From positions 1 through 16,270 of the forward strand of contig NZ_NUNF01000061.1 of NCBI RefSeq assembly GCF_002585305.1: a stretch of DNA of 16,270 nt. The letters run 5' to 3'. Positions 1 to 8,110 of the stretch are shown here, one piece after another; the stretch's first letter is position 1, and each line of letters begins with the position of its first letter. Source of the DNA: Bacillus sp. AFS037270 (GTDB lineage: Bacteria > Bacillota > Bacilli > Bacillales_B > DSM-18226). The translations under genes and the position numbers were made by a program. A model generated the notes under the pieces. That model did not search any database. It was not told the DNA's origin and was given only the letters and a program-made list of their open reading frames with translations.

Positions 1-104
1 AATCGGTCCCCGCTTGAACTTGTGAGTGAAGTGATCGTGTTAGAGTTCATTGTAATGGATTGTTTTGCAATTGGGATTAATTGTGTTCCTAGAGTAAAAG
101 TCAT
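1..104 (-). CDS. 5' end of an unknown gene, cut by the window edge
   Basis: An open frame reads leftward from ATG at 104-102 and runs off the window without a stop. It gives 34 residues starting MTFTLGTQLIPIAKQ, rich in Ser and Thr. The start is supported by a perfect AGGAGG (complement of 111-116) six bases upstream. No signal peptide or known motif is visible in this short stretch and I do not recognise the family. The strong ribosome binding site is the main reason to believe it is a real gene. Confidence 0.5.
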   Translation of the reverse strand, partial: MTFTLGTQLIPIAKQSITMNSNTITSLTSSSGDR

Positions 105-400
105 GTGAATCCTCCTGAGAATAACAATGTTAAGGCATTTATCATCCAACAAACCCATAACTTACTGGTAATTCGATAATGGTTAGGTAGGACTTGAAAT
201 AACCCGATAAAAAATATATTTCAGAAGCCATCACAATAGACCCATATTTTGGTAAGAAAGTCATAAAAGATTACTTTGTATCAGAATGAGACAGAAACAC
301 TAAGTGCAAGGCTTACCTTTGTGCATAACGCCTGATTAATCTGTAGTTTCTTAGCAGACTCCATAGTTCCTAAATATAAACGTGCACTTTGAAAGTAGTT
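105..400. other. Intergenic stretch without a recognised gene
   Basis: This AT-rich stretch separates the leftmost partial gene from the decayed cysteine-peptidase-like gene. It holds the ribosome binding site of the left gene (111-116). I found no convincing reading frame, terminator hairpin, repeat or structured RNA in it. Confidence 0.4.
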
Positions 401-1090
401 CTAAACTATCGGTCTTTTAAACTTGTAATTCGTTCTAAAGAAACTATAAATCGGTTCAGATGATTTTGAATGGAAAACACTTCTTGAAGATTCGGGCTTT
501 CCAATATTTAAGGATAGAGTTATTTGATCATCGTTTGGAAAATTAGGATCATAGATATGAATGGATAGATGGTTTTCATTCAAATCATACCCATAGCCAA
601 GAACTTGATGATTTCTTCTTATCTCAAAAGGATTAAGGGATTTGACTCGGACTAAACCAAGCGGTGAGAGCTTTCCAGTATCAAGATCATTCTTTATTCT
701 CGGCCATTCCTTTTTTATCATTCTACATGCCCTTCCGTGCGGTGCAACTCCTCTATGACTAACCTTTGTTTCGTGATCCGTGAGGAAAGGATTCATCAAA
801 ACCATATATTTCATAAGACCTAAAGGCAAATGAAAGCTTTCAATCTGCCGATTAACGATATATTCAAACAATGGCCCAGAGGAAGGAGCTGTCGGATTGG
901 ACGGGATCCGCATTTTTGCTTCAAAATAATCCATGACCGCATAAATCATTCCACCACAAAGACCATAGGATGCATCACCGATTGGAATCTGCCGACCTAA
1001 AGCTTTTATTTTCTTTAATGGAACATGTGGAAAGCTGTTTCCAAATTTAAAACCAGATGAGCTGGGCAGAAAACCTTTTAAAGTTGGTAT
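401..1090 (-). pseudogene. Papain/C39-like cysteine-peptidase-like protein, start codon lost (ATG to ATA)
   Basis: The minus-strand frame is open from 1135 to the TAG at 403-401. Its protein has the layout of a papain/C39-like fold: a cysteine in GLCGGM (about residue 47 from the proposed start), then NHQVLGYGYDLN with the candidate histidine, then IYDPN with the candidate Asp/Asn. An AAGGGGG ribosome binding site (complement of 1099-1105) lies eight bases before codon 1090-1088. That codon is ATA, followed by PTLKGFLPSSSGFKFGNSF, which reads like a natural N-terminus. No ATG, GTG or TTG exists in frame before the ATG at 949, and starting there would remove the cysteine. I infer a start-codon mutation, so the gene is either silent or poorly translated from ATA. 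The encoded protein would be about 229 residues. A truncated relative lies at 13624-13983. Confidence 0.6.
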
Positions 1091-1138
1091 ACGGATTTCC
1101 CCCTTGATTACACGTGAATGAATGTTTAAATCAAGCTA

Positions 1139-1445
1139 TATGAGATAAATTTGTTAATATTTACTCACAATAGGTCCCAATTAAAACCATGTTAGTACTT
1201 TGTGATTATACCGTAGTAATTGTCCTGATCCTCACTTCTGGATCATTAGTCTGTAGAATCAATAATCTCATAAATACTTATGAATAAAGACAGATTAGTA
1301 TTAAGGCTGGGGGGGAATTTTTAAATATGAACGGGAAGTCGAGGCGTTCTACTTGACGGTCACCCACACATTCTAGGTCGGATTGCCATTTATGGTGCTG
1401 CCGATAAGTAATTATTTATTTTAATACTGTTAGACCCCAGGTATG
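1139..1445. other. Intergenic stretch with a possible coding remnant
   Basis: No complete gene is visible. On the plus strand, 1331-1411 reads as a short C-terminus-like peptide (..GVLLDGHPHILGRIAIYGAADK, then TAA) with a base composition more gene-like than its surroundings. It has no start signal, because a TGA precedes it at 1328. It may be the tail of a deleted gene. A run of seven G lies at about 1309-1315. Confidence 0.25.
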
Positions 1446-1480
1446 AAAAAAAAACACATGATTATGTTTTAAAAACATAA
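1446..1480 (-). terminator. Weak terminator-like hairpin after the HEPN gene
   Basis: On the minus strand, the last codons of the HEPN gene form an A/T-only near-palindrome (1462-1480). Seven bases later there is a run of nine T (complement of 1446-1454). The stem has no G/C clamp worth the name, so termination here is only a possibility. Confidence 0.3.
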
Positions 1481-2367
1481 CCCTTCTCCAAATATTTCCT
1501 TTGTAATGCCATATACTCATCATAAAACCTCTCTACATCTCCCTTTGTACATCCTTCATTTATAACCTCACTCATCCTTTTGTGGACAAAGTCATATACC
1601 TCCTCTACATCTTTTAAAACTTCAGGTTTATTTTTTTCATAAAGTTGCAGTAACCTTTTCTGAATGTTTTTCAGTTGTTCTGGATCGTTAAAGCCAGAAT
1701 GAATTGCATTCGCCTGCATGTTTATTCTATCTAATAGAATGGAAACAGGATGGTTTTTATCTTTGGGAATAGTACTAAAATTAGTTAAATAAGTCCTGAT
1801 TTCTGCTTGAAGCTCCTCGATTTTTTCTAGTAAATATCTTTCTATTGAATTGATTGTTGTTGAAGTTCTTTCTTCAAGGATCGGTTCGATATTTTCATCC
1901 AAACCCAAATGGGCTTTTACTATTGTTCTAACAATTGGGTAGGCGTGTTTAACAATATCAACATCCCGCATATTTTCTAATCTTTTATCACCATGAAATA
2001 AATTGTTCCTAACTTTATTGAGAATAAACAATAATTGTTCTATGGCGAATTTGGGATTTCTACTAATATTTCTTTTTAGATGATTTTGAGCATAAGAGGT
2101 ATCCTCAATTTCTTGATATTTATTTAAAAATTTTATAGGCAGTTCCATATTACAGAAAAATTGAACCTCATCAAGAGATAGGATATTGGTAATAGTTTCA
2201 TTGTTAAATTCATTTATTATAGACTTTATCTTTCTAAATTCGTTTCCCTCTCTTCGACCATATATGGCGTTAAAGGATATCCAAATACTAATAAATTGAT
2301 CAAATCTATCATCACAATCAACTGCCTTTTGATACCATCTTTTTGCAACCTTCATAAATTTATCCAA
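1462..2367 (-). CDS. HEPN-domain protein (Apea-like), putative RNase or toxin component
   Basis: The 301-residue protein is soluble, with no signal peptide or membrane helix. Residues 20-36 (RFDQFISIWISFNAIYG) match the first helix of Apea/MAE-type HEPN domains. Residues 120-125 are RNNLFH, an intact R-N-x3-H HEPN motif, which forms the RNA-cleaving site in active members. The half after about residue 155 is helical and Lys/Glu-rich, with no domain I recognise. The start is TTG at 2367-2365, chosen because GAGGTGA (complement of 2374-2380) lies six bases upstream. The in-frame ATG four codons later would be too far from it. The gene starts 31 bases after the Cys-motif gene, so the two probably form an operon. 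HEPN proteins are common in toxin-antitoxin and phage-defence systems. The role here is inference, because no classical antitoxin (MNT nucleotidyltransferase) is adjacent. Confidence 0.7.
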   Translation of the reverse strand: MDKFMKVAKRWYQKAVDCDDRFDQFISIWISFNAIYGRREGNEFRKIKSIINEFNNETITNILSLDEVQFFCNMELPIKFLNKYQEIEDTSYAQNHLKRNISRNPKFAIEQLLFILNKVRNNLFHGDKRLENMRDVDIVKHAYPIVRTIVKAHLGLDENIEPILEERTSTTINSIERYLLEKIEELQAEIRTYLTNFSTIPKDKNHPVSILLDRINMQANAIHSGFNDPEQLKNIQKRLLQLYEKNKPEVLKDVEEVYDFVHKRMSEVINEGCTKGDVERFYDEYMALQRKYLEKGYVFKT

Positions 2368-2398
2368 ATTTTATCACCTCAATGAATTATTATTATCT

Positions 2399-3121
2399 TT
2401 ACCTTGGTGAAAATCCTCCACCTAAATAAGTCCTATATTTTGTGTAATGAAATCGGGAGCAAAGGTTATAAGGCTGGGCTAGCCTTGAAAAGAGTCCACA
2501 ACGATTTTGACGCGAAATGTAGTAGTCACAATGCTCACATCTTCTAAATGAAGTATCTTTTGCATTCCTAAGTGCTGTATTGTTCCTAGTCACTCTTTCC
2601 TTAGAAGAACTTGTTTGTGAAATAGGTATTGATTTACTTACAGAATTTGAAGCGTTTACATTTTTACTATTTTTAGGTTTAATTGGTGACTCTTTAACCC
2701 TTCTCCTAATTAACATTTGTTCAATACGAGGTTTATACTTTTTTTCGTATATGTTTTTTTGTATGGAATAAATGATGTTTAATTCAGAGCCTTGTGTGTA
2801 TTGAATTGTATAAAATCCATTTTTTAGTTTAATAGCTTTATGTGAAATAACTCTTTCAACATGGATATATATGAATCCCTCATGTTTCTTAATAGTTACA
2901 CATCCTAGTTTAAAGGTATTTTTCTTTTCAAAGGGAGCCTGTGGTATTAATAACTGAAGTGAAATTGAGCCGTTTTGTCCAGACCGGTTAATTTGAAGTT
3001 GATAAAGGGTACCAATGGGAAGTAATCTCGATAGGGGTATATCTAGTAGGTCTAATTGATGACATAACTGATTCTGTTCATTAACTTTTAATCTAGTTTT
3101 TGAAGTGGATTTTTTCTCCAA
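2399..3121 (-). CDS. Unknown protein with a C-terminal four-cysteine (metal-binding-like) motif
   Basis: The protein has 240 residues in three visible parts. Residues 1-125 look beta-rich. Residues 126-190 form a basic, Ser/Asn-rich, probably disordered linker. The compact C-terminus has Cys195, Cys198, Cys208 and Cys221 (C-x2-C-x9-C-x12-C), with the string PYNLCSRF at the last cysteine. The cysteine pattern suggests binding of zinc or an iron-sulfur cluster. The start is TTG at 3121-3119, supported by AAGGAGG (complement of 3130-3136) eight bases upstream. It is followed after 31 bases by the HEPN gene, so it may be its partner or regulator. The basic linker would suit nucleic-acid binding. 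I do not recognise the full-length family. Confidence 0.65.
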   Translation of the reverse strand: MEKKSTSKTRLKVNEQNQLCHQLDLLDIPLSRLLPIGTLYQLQINRSGQNGSISLQLLIPQAPFEKKNTFKLGCVTIKKHEGFIYIHVERVISHKAIKLKNGFYTIQYTQGSELNIIYSIQKNIYEKKYKPRIEQMLIRRRVKESPIKPKNSKNVNASNSVSKSIPISQTSSSKERVTRNNTALRNAKDTSFRRCEHCDYYISRQNRCGLFSRLAQPYNLCSRFHYTKYRTYLGGGFSPR

Positions 3122-3177
3122 GCAAATAACCTCCTTAAAAGAAGTAGAAGCAGAAAATAAATACCGAATATATATAT

Positions 3178-3206
3178 ATTATAACAGAAAAATCCTTAGA
3201 AAATAA
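3178..3206 (-). promoter_or_regulatory. Candidate promoter of the Cys-motif/HEPN unit
   Basis: A perfect TATAAT lies on the minus strand (complement of 3178-3183), about 60 bases before the TTG start. The -35 position at 17-base spacing (complement of 3201-3206) reads TTATTT, a poor match. The surroundings are very AT-rich, so a chance match is possible. Confidence 0.4.
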
Positions 3207-3334
3207 AATATGGTTCCTCATAGTCACCGATATTTACAAAACCTATAATCCTTTGTCTAACATCTGGGTATTTAGTCTTTTAAAGGTTAGTGAATGTTTA
3301 AGAAATCAGTTATAATAATTTAAGATACATGTCC

Positions 3335-3420
3335 GGCCTAACAATAGACGGTTCCCTAAAGTGGGGGATCGGCTAATGTGGTGTGATATCCCACCCGAGC
3401 CGTTATGAACTCAAGGGTGG
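3335..3420 (+). other. GC-rich hairpin block, possible non-coding RNA or mobile-element end
   Basis: The block is markedly more GC-rich than its surroundings and has no reading frame of note. A two-tier hairpin is visible: CGGCT (3370-3374) with AGCCG (3398-3402), and inside it GTGG (3378-3381) with CCAC (3391-3394). An alternative stem pairs GTGGG (3361-3365) with CCCAC (3390-3394). A TATAAT at 3311-3316 lies just upstream and the strong hairpin at 3552-3582 lies downstream, so a short transcript is possible. The structured block followed by GAACTCAAG also resembles the end of an IS200/IS605-type element (omega-RNA region), but no tnpA or tnpB is present. Both readings are inference. Confidence 0.3.
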
Positions 3421-3551
3421 ATTATTTTTGTTTATATGACATTATGGCTTACGATAAATATTGGTACATATGGAATTATGTAAGAAAATGTCCCTTATAC
3501 TCTAAGAAACACGCTATAACTAAATATCTAGTCAGTTTACTAACAAAATCG

Positions 3552-3582
3552 AAAAGCATCGGTGCTAAAAACCGATGCTTTT
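3552..3582 (-). terminator. Rho-independent terminator of the ABC/hydrolase operon
   Basis: A perfect 11-bp inverted repeat, AAAAGCATCGG (3552-3562) and CCGATGCTTTT (3572-3582), encloses a 9-base loop. It lies about 40 bases after the stop of the last minus-strand operon gene. The stem ends in TTTT on either strand, so it could also stop transcripts arriving from the left. Confidence 0.75.
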
Positions 3583-3622
3583 GCATGTTGGGATTATACA
3601 ATTTTTATGGTTCTTTAGTTAA

Positions 3623-4762
3623 TTATCCTTCACCAAACACCTCTCTAATCGCTTCCAAGTAACCCATACCATGAACGGTATCAGGCTCAAGATAACTTCC
3701 TTCAGTCCATTCATTCCAAGCGTTGATCGTAAAAATTTTGGGATTGGTTAAACCTTTATCTAAAAATCCCTTCACTTCCTTTAGACTAATCGTAAATTCT
3801 TCCGGTGTATTCCCAGATAAAATGGGCATATAGGGATAACCTAAATTCTGGTAAACATCGGATTGGATGGTACGAGGGCTTGAATCCCACCCCATTGTTA
3901 CATTAGGAAAATAGGGTAAATCATATTTATGGGTAAATTCTAGATAATTTTCAGTTGCACACTCTCTAAATCTAGCATATGAAGTTGCAGGAAACTCATC
4001 TAATTCGTTATGATGTATCCAAACATAGGAGGTGATACTATCAAAACCCAGTTGACCCAATAATTCATTTACATTTTCAACTTTTTGCTCGTTTGGAATG
4101 ATCTCAGCTCCCCAAACCACTGCATTTAAATGTAAATCACCTAAACCTGCTTTTCGAACACGAGCTCGGAAATCTTTAAGCACTCTCTTTGTATCGGTTA
4201 CTCCTCCAAGGCCTTTTATTAAGTTCATCAGTTCATATATTGAAAAATACAACCCCTCTTTCACTCTCCAATAAGATGGATGATTGAAATAATTTTCGAT
4301 CATATGATTGGTCGCCTCAATAAATGCAGATTCCGAGACTGCACCGTTATATAATTCATGATAATGCCTATTTCTGGGGGCCGGATGGATATCAACCCAG
4401 TCATGATTGGCCCACATTAGAGCAAATTTTAATTGGTCATTATTTTCTGCTTTCAAGAAACCCTCTTCCAAGGCCCGTTGTAAAAAAGGACCATCTTCAT
4501 ACCAATACCAATCAAAAATAAAGGATGAAATCCCATGTGATGAAGCAGCTGAGATCTTTTTTTCCATCACTAAAGGATCGGATTCATCCTCATATCCCCA
4601 TAATGGTATTTTGGGCTGCTGGTGACCGGGGAATCTTGGATGAGCATGCTTGACTATTTCCCATTCCGTCCATCCTTCACCATGCGTCATTTTATTACGT
4701 TCATCAATATGATAATTAGGAAAATAATAAACTGCTATTTCGTATTCGCTTTTTCCCGTCAA
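3623..4762 (-). CDS. GH99-like / WbsX-domain protein, putative cytoplasmic glycoside hydrolase
   Basis: The protein has 379 residues from the start chosen here and matches the glycosyltransferase-WbsX (GH99-like) domain throughout. It shows AVYYFPNYH near the N-terminus, GEGWTEWEIVKHA, then FPGHQQPKIPLWGYEDESDP, DWYWY, ALMWANHDW and the C-terminal NAWNEWTEGSYLEPD. This domain is known from O-antigen clusters and, as GH99-like proteins, from carbohydrate-degradation loci. Here it lies last in a sugar ABC-transporter operon, which favours catabolism. There is no signal peptide. The start is TTG at 4762-4760, with AGGAGAG (complement of 4771-4777) eight bases upstream, leaving 16 bases after the previous stop. 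A longer frame from TTG 4801 would overlap the preceding gene and lacks a comparable site. The exact linkage cleaved cannot be read from the sequence. Confidence 0.8.
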   Translation of the reverse strand: MTGKSEYEIAVYYFPNYHIDERNKMTHGEGWTEWEIVKHAHPRFPGHQQPKIPLWGYEDESDPLVMEKKISAASSHGISSFIFDWYWYEDGPFLQRALEEGFLKAENNDQLKFALMWANHDWVDIHPAPRNRHYHELYNGAVSESAFIEATNHMIENYFNHPSYWRVKEGLYFSIYELMNLIKGLGGVTDTKRVLKDFRARVRKAGLGDLHLNAVVWGAEIIPNEQKVENVNELLGQLGFDSITSYVWIHHNELDEFPATSYARFRECATENYLEFTHKYDLPYFPNVTMGWDSSPRTIQSDVYQNLGYPYMPILSGNTPEEFTISLKEVKGFLDKGLTNPKIFTINAWNEWTEGSYLEPDTVHGMGYLEAIREVFGEG

Positions 4763-4778
4763 TAGATTCTCTCTCCTA

Positions 4779-6344
4779 TTAGTTAAAGTCTGCATTTCCA
4801 AAAACCAGAGTCACCGGTATAATTCCTCTGGAATGCCTTCCTTGGGAGGTGATGTCAAGTAACAATTCAACCTTGTTTCCAAGTACCTCCTCTACCAAAA
4901 TGTCAAACTCTAGCTCTACTTTCCCTACATTATAGGTTGGAAGAAATACGCTAGAACCACTTGATGAAGATATATTGACACCATCGGGTTTATAACATTT
5001 TATCGTAAGCCATTGTGGGTGATTAAAATACTTATTATTTTCCAATGTGACTTTAATTTTCCTGCTCTCATTTATTTGAATAAAAGGTTCCTTTTGATAA
5101 TCCAGCACCGCTTCAAATGCGACAAAATCATATTGAACCGCAAATGGGGCTCTTTTTAATAATTCGCTAAACAATTTTTGATTTCGAGGTGCGCCGACAT
5201 TATAAAGCCCTTCGCAATACTCATTTTCCGTTCGGCAATACAAAGACTGATTTTCAGGTATGGTAATCGTATATCCTTCCTCTTCAGCAAAGAAATCCAC
5301 ATATTGATTTCCCAAAAACCATGGTGTTAATCTGAGAATTCTATCTGTAAGTTCCGTAACCGTTTTTGGAATCGAAAGGGTCCCGCTTAAATAATTCACA
5401 CAAATGGTATTAATGACATCCCCGATTGGTTTCGTCCATTTTTCAGGGAGCTCTTTTCTCCCGTGAATAATGCCCAATGTGGCACCTAGTGTGGCTCCTG
5501 TACAATCGGTATCTTCCCCGCAGTTAACGGCTATACACAAGCTATTTCCAAAGTCATCTTCCCCATAAAGCCATCCTAGTATTGTAATCCCGATATTACT
5601 CGGAGCATCCCACCCCGGCTCACCAATTGGAATTCCTTCTTCCTGTTTAGCCAATGGAATCGGCATAACTCCGAATGTTCCAGGAACTGAAATTAAAACG
5701 TTTCTTCTGGCTTCCTGCCAAGAAACTCCTGATTGATAGGAGTCAATTGCGGTTTTTATTCCTTTTGCAACACCGCTATCCTCGGGAATATATGATAGGC
5801 CAATTTCGATCAATTTATATTTGTCTTTTTCAACAAAGGCAGCGCTTTGCACAGCCGCCCAAAAAATTTCACCATATAACCCTTCTTCACTATGATCTAC
5901 AACTGCATCCTCATAAGCATATCTAACAGCTATTTCTGGATTACCAGGGGCCAGGCATGCCCAAATTTCAGAGCGTATGTAACAGCCGCAGCTATCCCGG
6001 TATGGATTCCCTACATAACCTGAAAGTGGAGGAACCAATCCCATCCGTAGATTATTCTTTCCTGCCCCATATTCCGCCCAATCCGGTATCACAAATGACA
6101 GCCAGTACTCTCCCAGAATAGAGGCATTTACCTGATTCCCGTACCTTTCCACTGCATTAAGCCAAAGAAGCTGTAAATCCAAATCGTCATTGGGAGGAGG
6201 ATTTTCATTTACATCTTGAACATAATAGTCAACCTGATTAATTTGCCGAAATCCTTCAAATGGAGCCCCTAAGGTTCCGCCAATGTTTTTCCCCATCCAA
6301 CAACCTAGTACTTTATCTTTATACTCTTCTAGACTTAGTTTCAT
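4779..6344 (-). CDS. ADP-ribosylglycohydrolase-fold enzyme, paralog 1
   Basis: The protein has 521 residues. Residues 1-310 match the ADP-ribosylglycohydrolase (DraG/ARH) all-alpha fold: GCWMGKNIGGTLGAPFEG (14-31), the metal-binding NDDLDLQ (52-58, in place of the usual S/T-DDT), and NCGEDTDCTGATLGATLG (274-291) with the second aspartate pair. The remaining ~210 residues are beta-rich and not recognised. There is no signal peptide. The start is ATG 6344-6342, with AGTGAGGA eight bases upstream; GTG 6359 lacks a site. It lies between the permeases and the GH99-like gene. Members of this fold remove ADP-ribose from proteins or small molecules, but many lie in sugar-uptake loci with unknown substrates. 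A role in cleaving an imported N- or O-glycoside is inferred. A diverged paralog lies at 10615-12537. Confidence 0.85.
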   Translation of the reverse strand: MKLSLEEYKDKVLGCWMGKNIGGTLGAPFEGFRQINQVDYYVQDVNENPPPNDDLDLQLLWLNAVERYGNQVNASILGEYWLSFVIPDWAEYGAGKNNLRMGLVPPLSGYVGNPYRDSCGCYIRSEIWACLAPGNPEIAVRYAYEDAVVDHSEEGLYGEIFWAAVQSAAFVEKDKYKLIEIGLSYIPEDSGVAKGIKTAIDSYQSGVSWQEARRNVLISVPGTFGVMPIPLAKQEEGIPIGEPGWDAPSNIGITILGWLYGEDDFGNSLCIAVNCGEDTDCTGATLGATLGIIHGRKELPEKWTKPIGDVINTICVNYLSGTLSIPKTVTELTDRILRLTPWFLGNQYVDFFAEEEGYTITIPENQSLYCRTENEYCEGLYNVGAPRNQKLFSELLKRAPFAVQYDFVAFEAVLDYQKEPFIQINESRKIKVTLENNKYFNHPQWLTIKCYKPDGVNISSSSGSSVFLPTYNVGKVELEFDILVEEVLGNKVELLLDITSQGRHSRGIIPVTLVFGNADFN

Positions 6345-6367
6345 AGAATCGTTCCTCACTTTACAAA

Positions 6368-7153
6368 TTATTTAATCGATCCCGAAGTCATTCCATTTTC
6401 AAAATACTTCTGCAGGAATAAATAGGCGATCACAACTGGTAAACTAATTAATACCAACGATGCAAAGATCTTACCTGTATCAGATGTGTAAGTTCCCATG
6501 TAAAATTGTGGTGCTTGTGTAATCATATACATTGCTTCTTTTCTCATGAAAACCAGGGCCATAAAATACTCGTTCCAAGAACTGAGAAATGTCCAGATGA
6601 CGACAACAATTGAAATAGGTTTTGCCAAAGGCATGATAATATGCAATAAAACTTGAAATGAGTTACCCCCGTCAATTTTTGCTGCTTCTAATAGAGTATC
6701 AGGCACCTCATCCAAAAAGTTTCGCATTAATAGTAAGGTAAAAGGAATGCCAAAAGCTGCATAAGGACCTATTAACGCCAGATAATTATTAAACCACCCC
6801 AGACTTTTGACAATACTGAACAAAGGAACGACCAATGAGATGGCTGGTATCATCAATCCTATCAGGATGGCATTAAAATACCATTCCTTATGTTTAATAG
6901 GTAATTTAGAAAAAGCATAGGCCGACAATATCGTGACAAGATAAACAAGAATAATTGTAAAAAAGGAAACGATCACACTATTGGTAAAAAGGTGTGGAAG
7001 CATCGGATTTTTTAAAACGGCCAAATAGTTTTCGATTCCCTCCCCTTGAAGAGAAATCTTAATTGCGATAAATAAAGGCGATATAAAAATGATCGCCAAA
7101 ATGGTGAGGATCACTTGGGACCATATTGTTGTTTGTTTTGAATGACCAAACAT
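6368..7153 (-). CDS. Carbohydrate ABC transporter permease (MalG/AraQ type)
   Basis: The 261-residue inner-membrane protein has about six hydrophobic helices. The permease EAA loop is clear: EAAKIDGGNSFQVLLHIIMPLAKP, in the second half, where the ATPase docks. This is the CUT1 family (MalG/LacG/AraQ type). ATG 7153 has AGGAGG six bases upstream, and that site overlaps the TAG stop of the preceding permease gene, so the two are probably translationally coupled. With its partner permease and the binding protein it forms an importer for an oligosaccharide or glycoside. No ATPase is encoded nearby. Confidence 0.93.
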   Translation of the reverse strand: MFGHSKQTTIWSQVILTILAIIFISPLFIAIKISLQGEGIENYLAVLKNPMLPHLFTNSVIVSFFTIILVYLVTILSAYAFSKLPIKHKEWYFNAILIGLMIPAISLVVPLFSIVKSLGWFNNYLALIGPYAAFGIPFTLLLMRNFLDEVPDTLLEAAKIDGGNSFQVLLHIIMPLAKPISIVVVIWTFLSSWNEYFMALVFMRKEAMYMITQAPQFYMGTYTSDTGKIFASLVLISLPVVIAYLFLQKYFENGMTSGSIK

Positions 7154-7163
7154 CGTTTCCCTC

Positions 7164-8096
7164 CTAATTTCGATAAATTCGTAATTGGATCACCGTTACG
7201 ACCAACGCGATGATCAGCAAGATAACGGACAAAGCGGAGGAATACCCTGCATTAAATTCTAAGATTGCCTTTTTAAAAATGTAGGTTGAGATAAACTCCG
7301 TCGAACGGCCAGGCCCGCCTCCTGTAGTCAGATAAATAATATCGAATGTTTTTAATGACCCGATGACACCGAGAATAATTAAAGAATAATGAGTAAAACG
7401 CAGTTGTGGAAAAATAATAAAGCGCATGATTTGGAGGAAATTAGCTCCATCCAAACGGGCCGCTTCAAATAAGGACTTATCAATGACCGTAAGAGCAGCA
7501 AAGTACATAATCATGCTAAAACCGGTAAACTCCCATATATTAATAGAAGTAATGGCAAATAAAGAAATGTCAGGATCTGCCAGCCAGGATTTTGCTAGAG
7601 AATCCAATCCAATGGAAGATAAAAAATTATTAAGTTCCCCGTTACTAGCATTGTAAATTTGACGGAATACTTGTGATATCACTGCTGCCGATAAAACAGT
7701 TGGCAAAAAGAAAATGACTTTATAGACACCTTTGAATTTTACATTCGCATTTAATAGTACAGCGATCAGTAAACCAAGAAACATCTGAATAAAAATAGTT
7801 AAAAATAGAAAAATCACCGTATTTTTCAACGAAATATAGAAGATCGGATCTTTAAAAATATTGAAGTAGTTCGTGAGACCAATAAAGGTTTTATCAGGAC
7901 TTATCCCATTCCAATCAAAAAAACTAGTATAAATTGTATCTGCGATGGTGTAATATACAAATACTCCCATCAACAAAAATGCCGGAACAATATAGAGGTA
8001 GTTTGTTCTGTTTCTTTTTTTAGGCGAGATATTTTCCCTCGTACTTTCGATCGAAAGTTTATCCTTCCTTTGCATAGCTATTTCCGTCTTCTCCAT
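7164..8096 (-). CDS. Carbohydrate ABC transporter permease (MalF/UgpA type)
   Basis: The protein has 310 residues from the chosen start. A charged cytoplasmic N-terminus (to about residue 30) is followed by about six membrane helices, and the EAA loop reads EAARLDGANFLQIMRFIIFPQ. This is the CUT1 family. It follows the binding protein across a strong intergenic hairpin (8111-8140). The start is ATG 8096-8094, right after AAAGGAGG (complement of 8101-8108). The in-frame ATG at 8117 lies inside the hairpin stem and has no ribosome binding site, so it is unlikely. The gene ends ten bases before the MalG-type partner. Confidence 0.92.
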   Translation of the reverse strand: MEKTEIAMQRKDKLSIESTRENISPKKRNRTNYLYIVPAFLLMGVFVYYTIADTIYTSFFDWNGISPDKTFIGLTNYFNIFKDPIFYISLKNTVIFLFLTIFIQMFLGLLIAVLLNANVKFKGVYKVIFFLPTVLSAAVISQVFRQIYNASNGELNNFLSSIGLDSLAKSWLADPDISLFAITSINIWEFTGFSMIMYFAALTVIDKSLFEAARLDGANFLQIMRFIIFPQLRFTHYSLIILGVIGSLKTFDIIYLTTGGGPGRSTEFISTYIFKKAILEFNAGYSSALSVILLIIALVVTVIQLRIYRN

Positions 8097-8110
8097 AGTT
8101 CCTCCTTTCC

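Noticed and set aside
2651..2664. Second cre-like sequence (inside the Cys-motif gene)
   Set aside because: It has two mismatches at conserved positions and lies in a gene with no link to sugar use.
3370..3402. Group II intron domain V or a known riboswitch
   Set aside because: The GAGCCG stem recalls domain V, but the GAAA-type loop and the catalytic triad arrangement are absent, and no riboswitch core that I know matches.
3405..3662. Plus-strand open frame of 85 codons
   Set aside because: It has no ribosome binding site, runs through the strong terminator hairpin at 3552-3582 and into the end of the GH99-like gene, and its product resembles nothing known.
4324..4625. Overlapping plus-strand open frames
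   Set aside because: They lie wholly antisense to the well-supported GH99-like gene and have no ribosome binding site or family signature.
4763..4801. Longer N-terminus for the GH99-like protein (TTG 4801)
   Set aside because: It would overlap the preceding gene by 23 bases without a ribosome binding site. TTG 4762 has AGGAGAG at eight bases.
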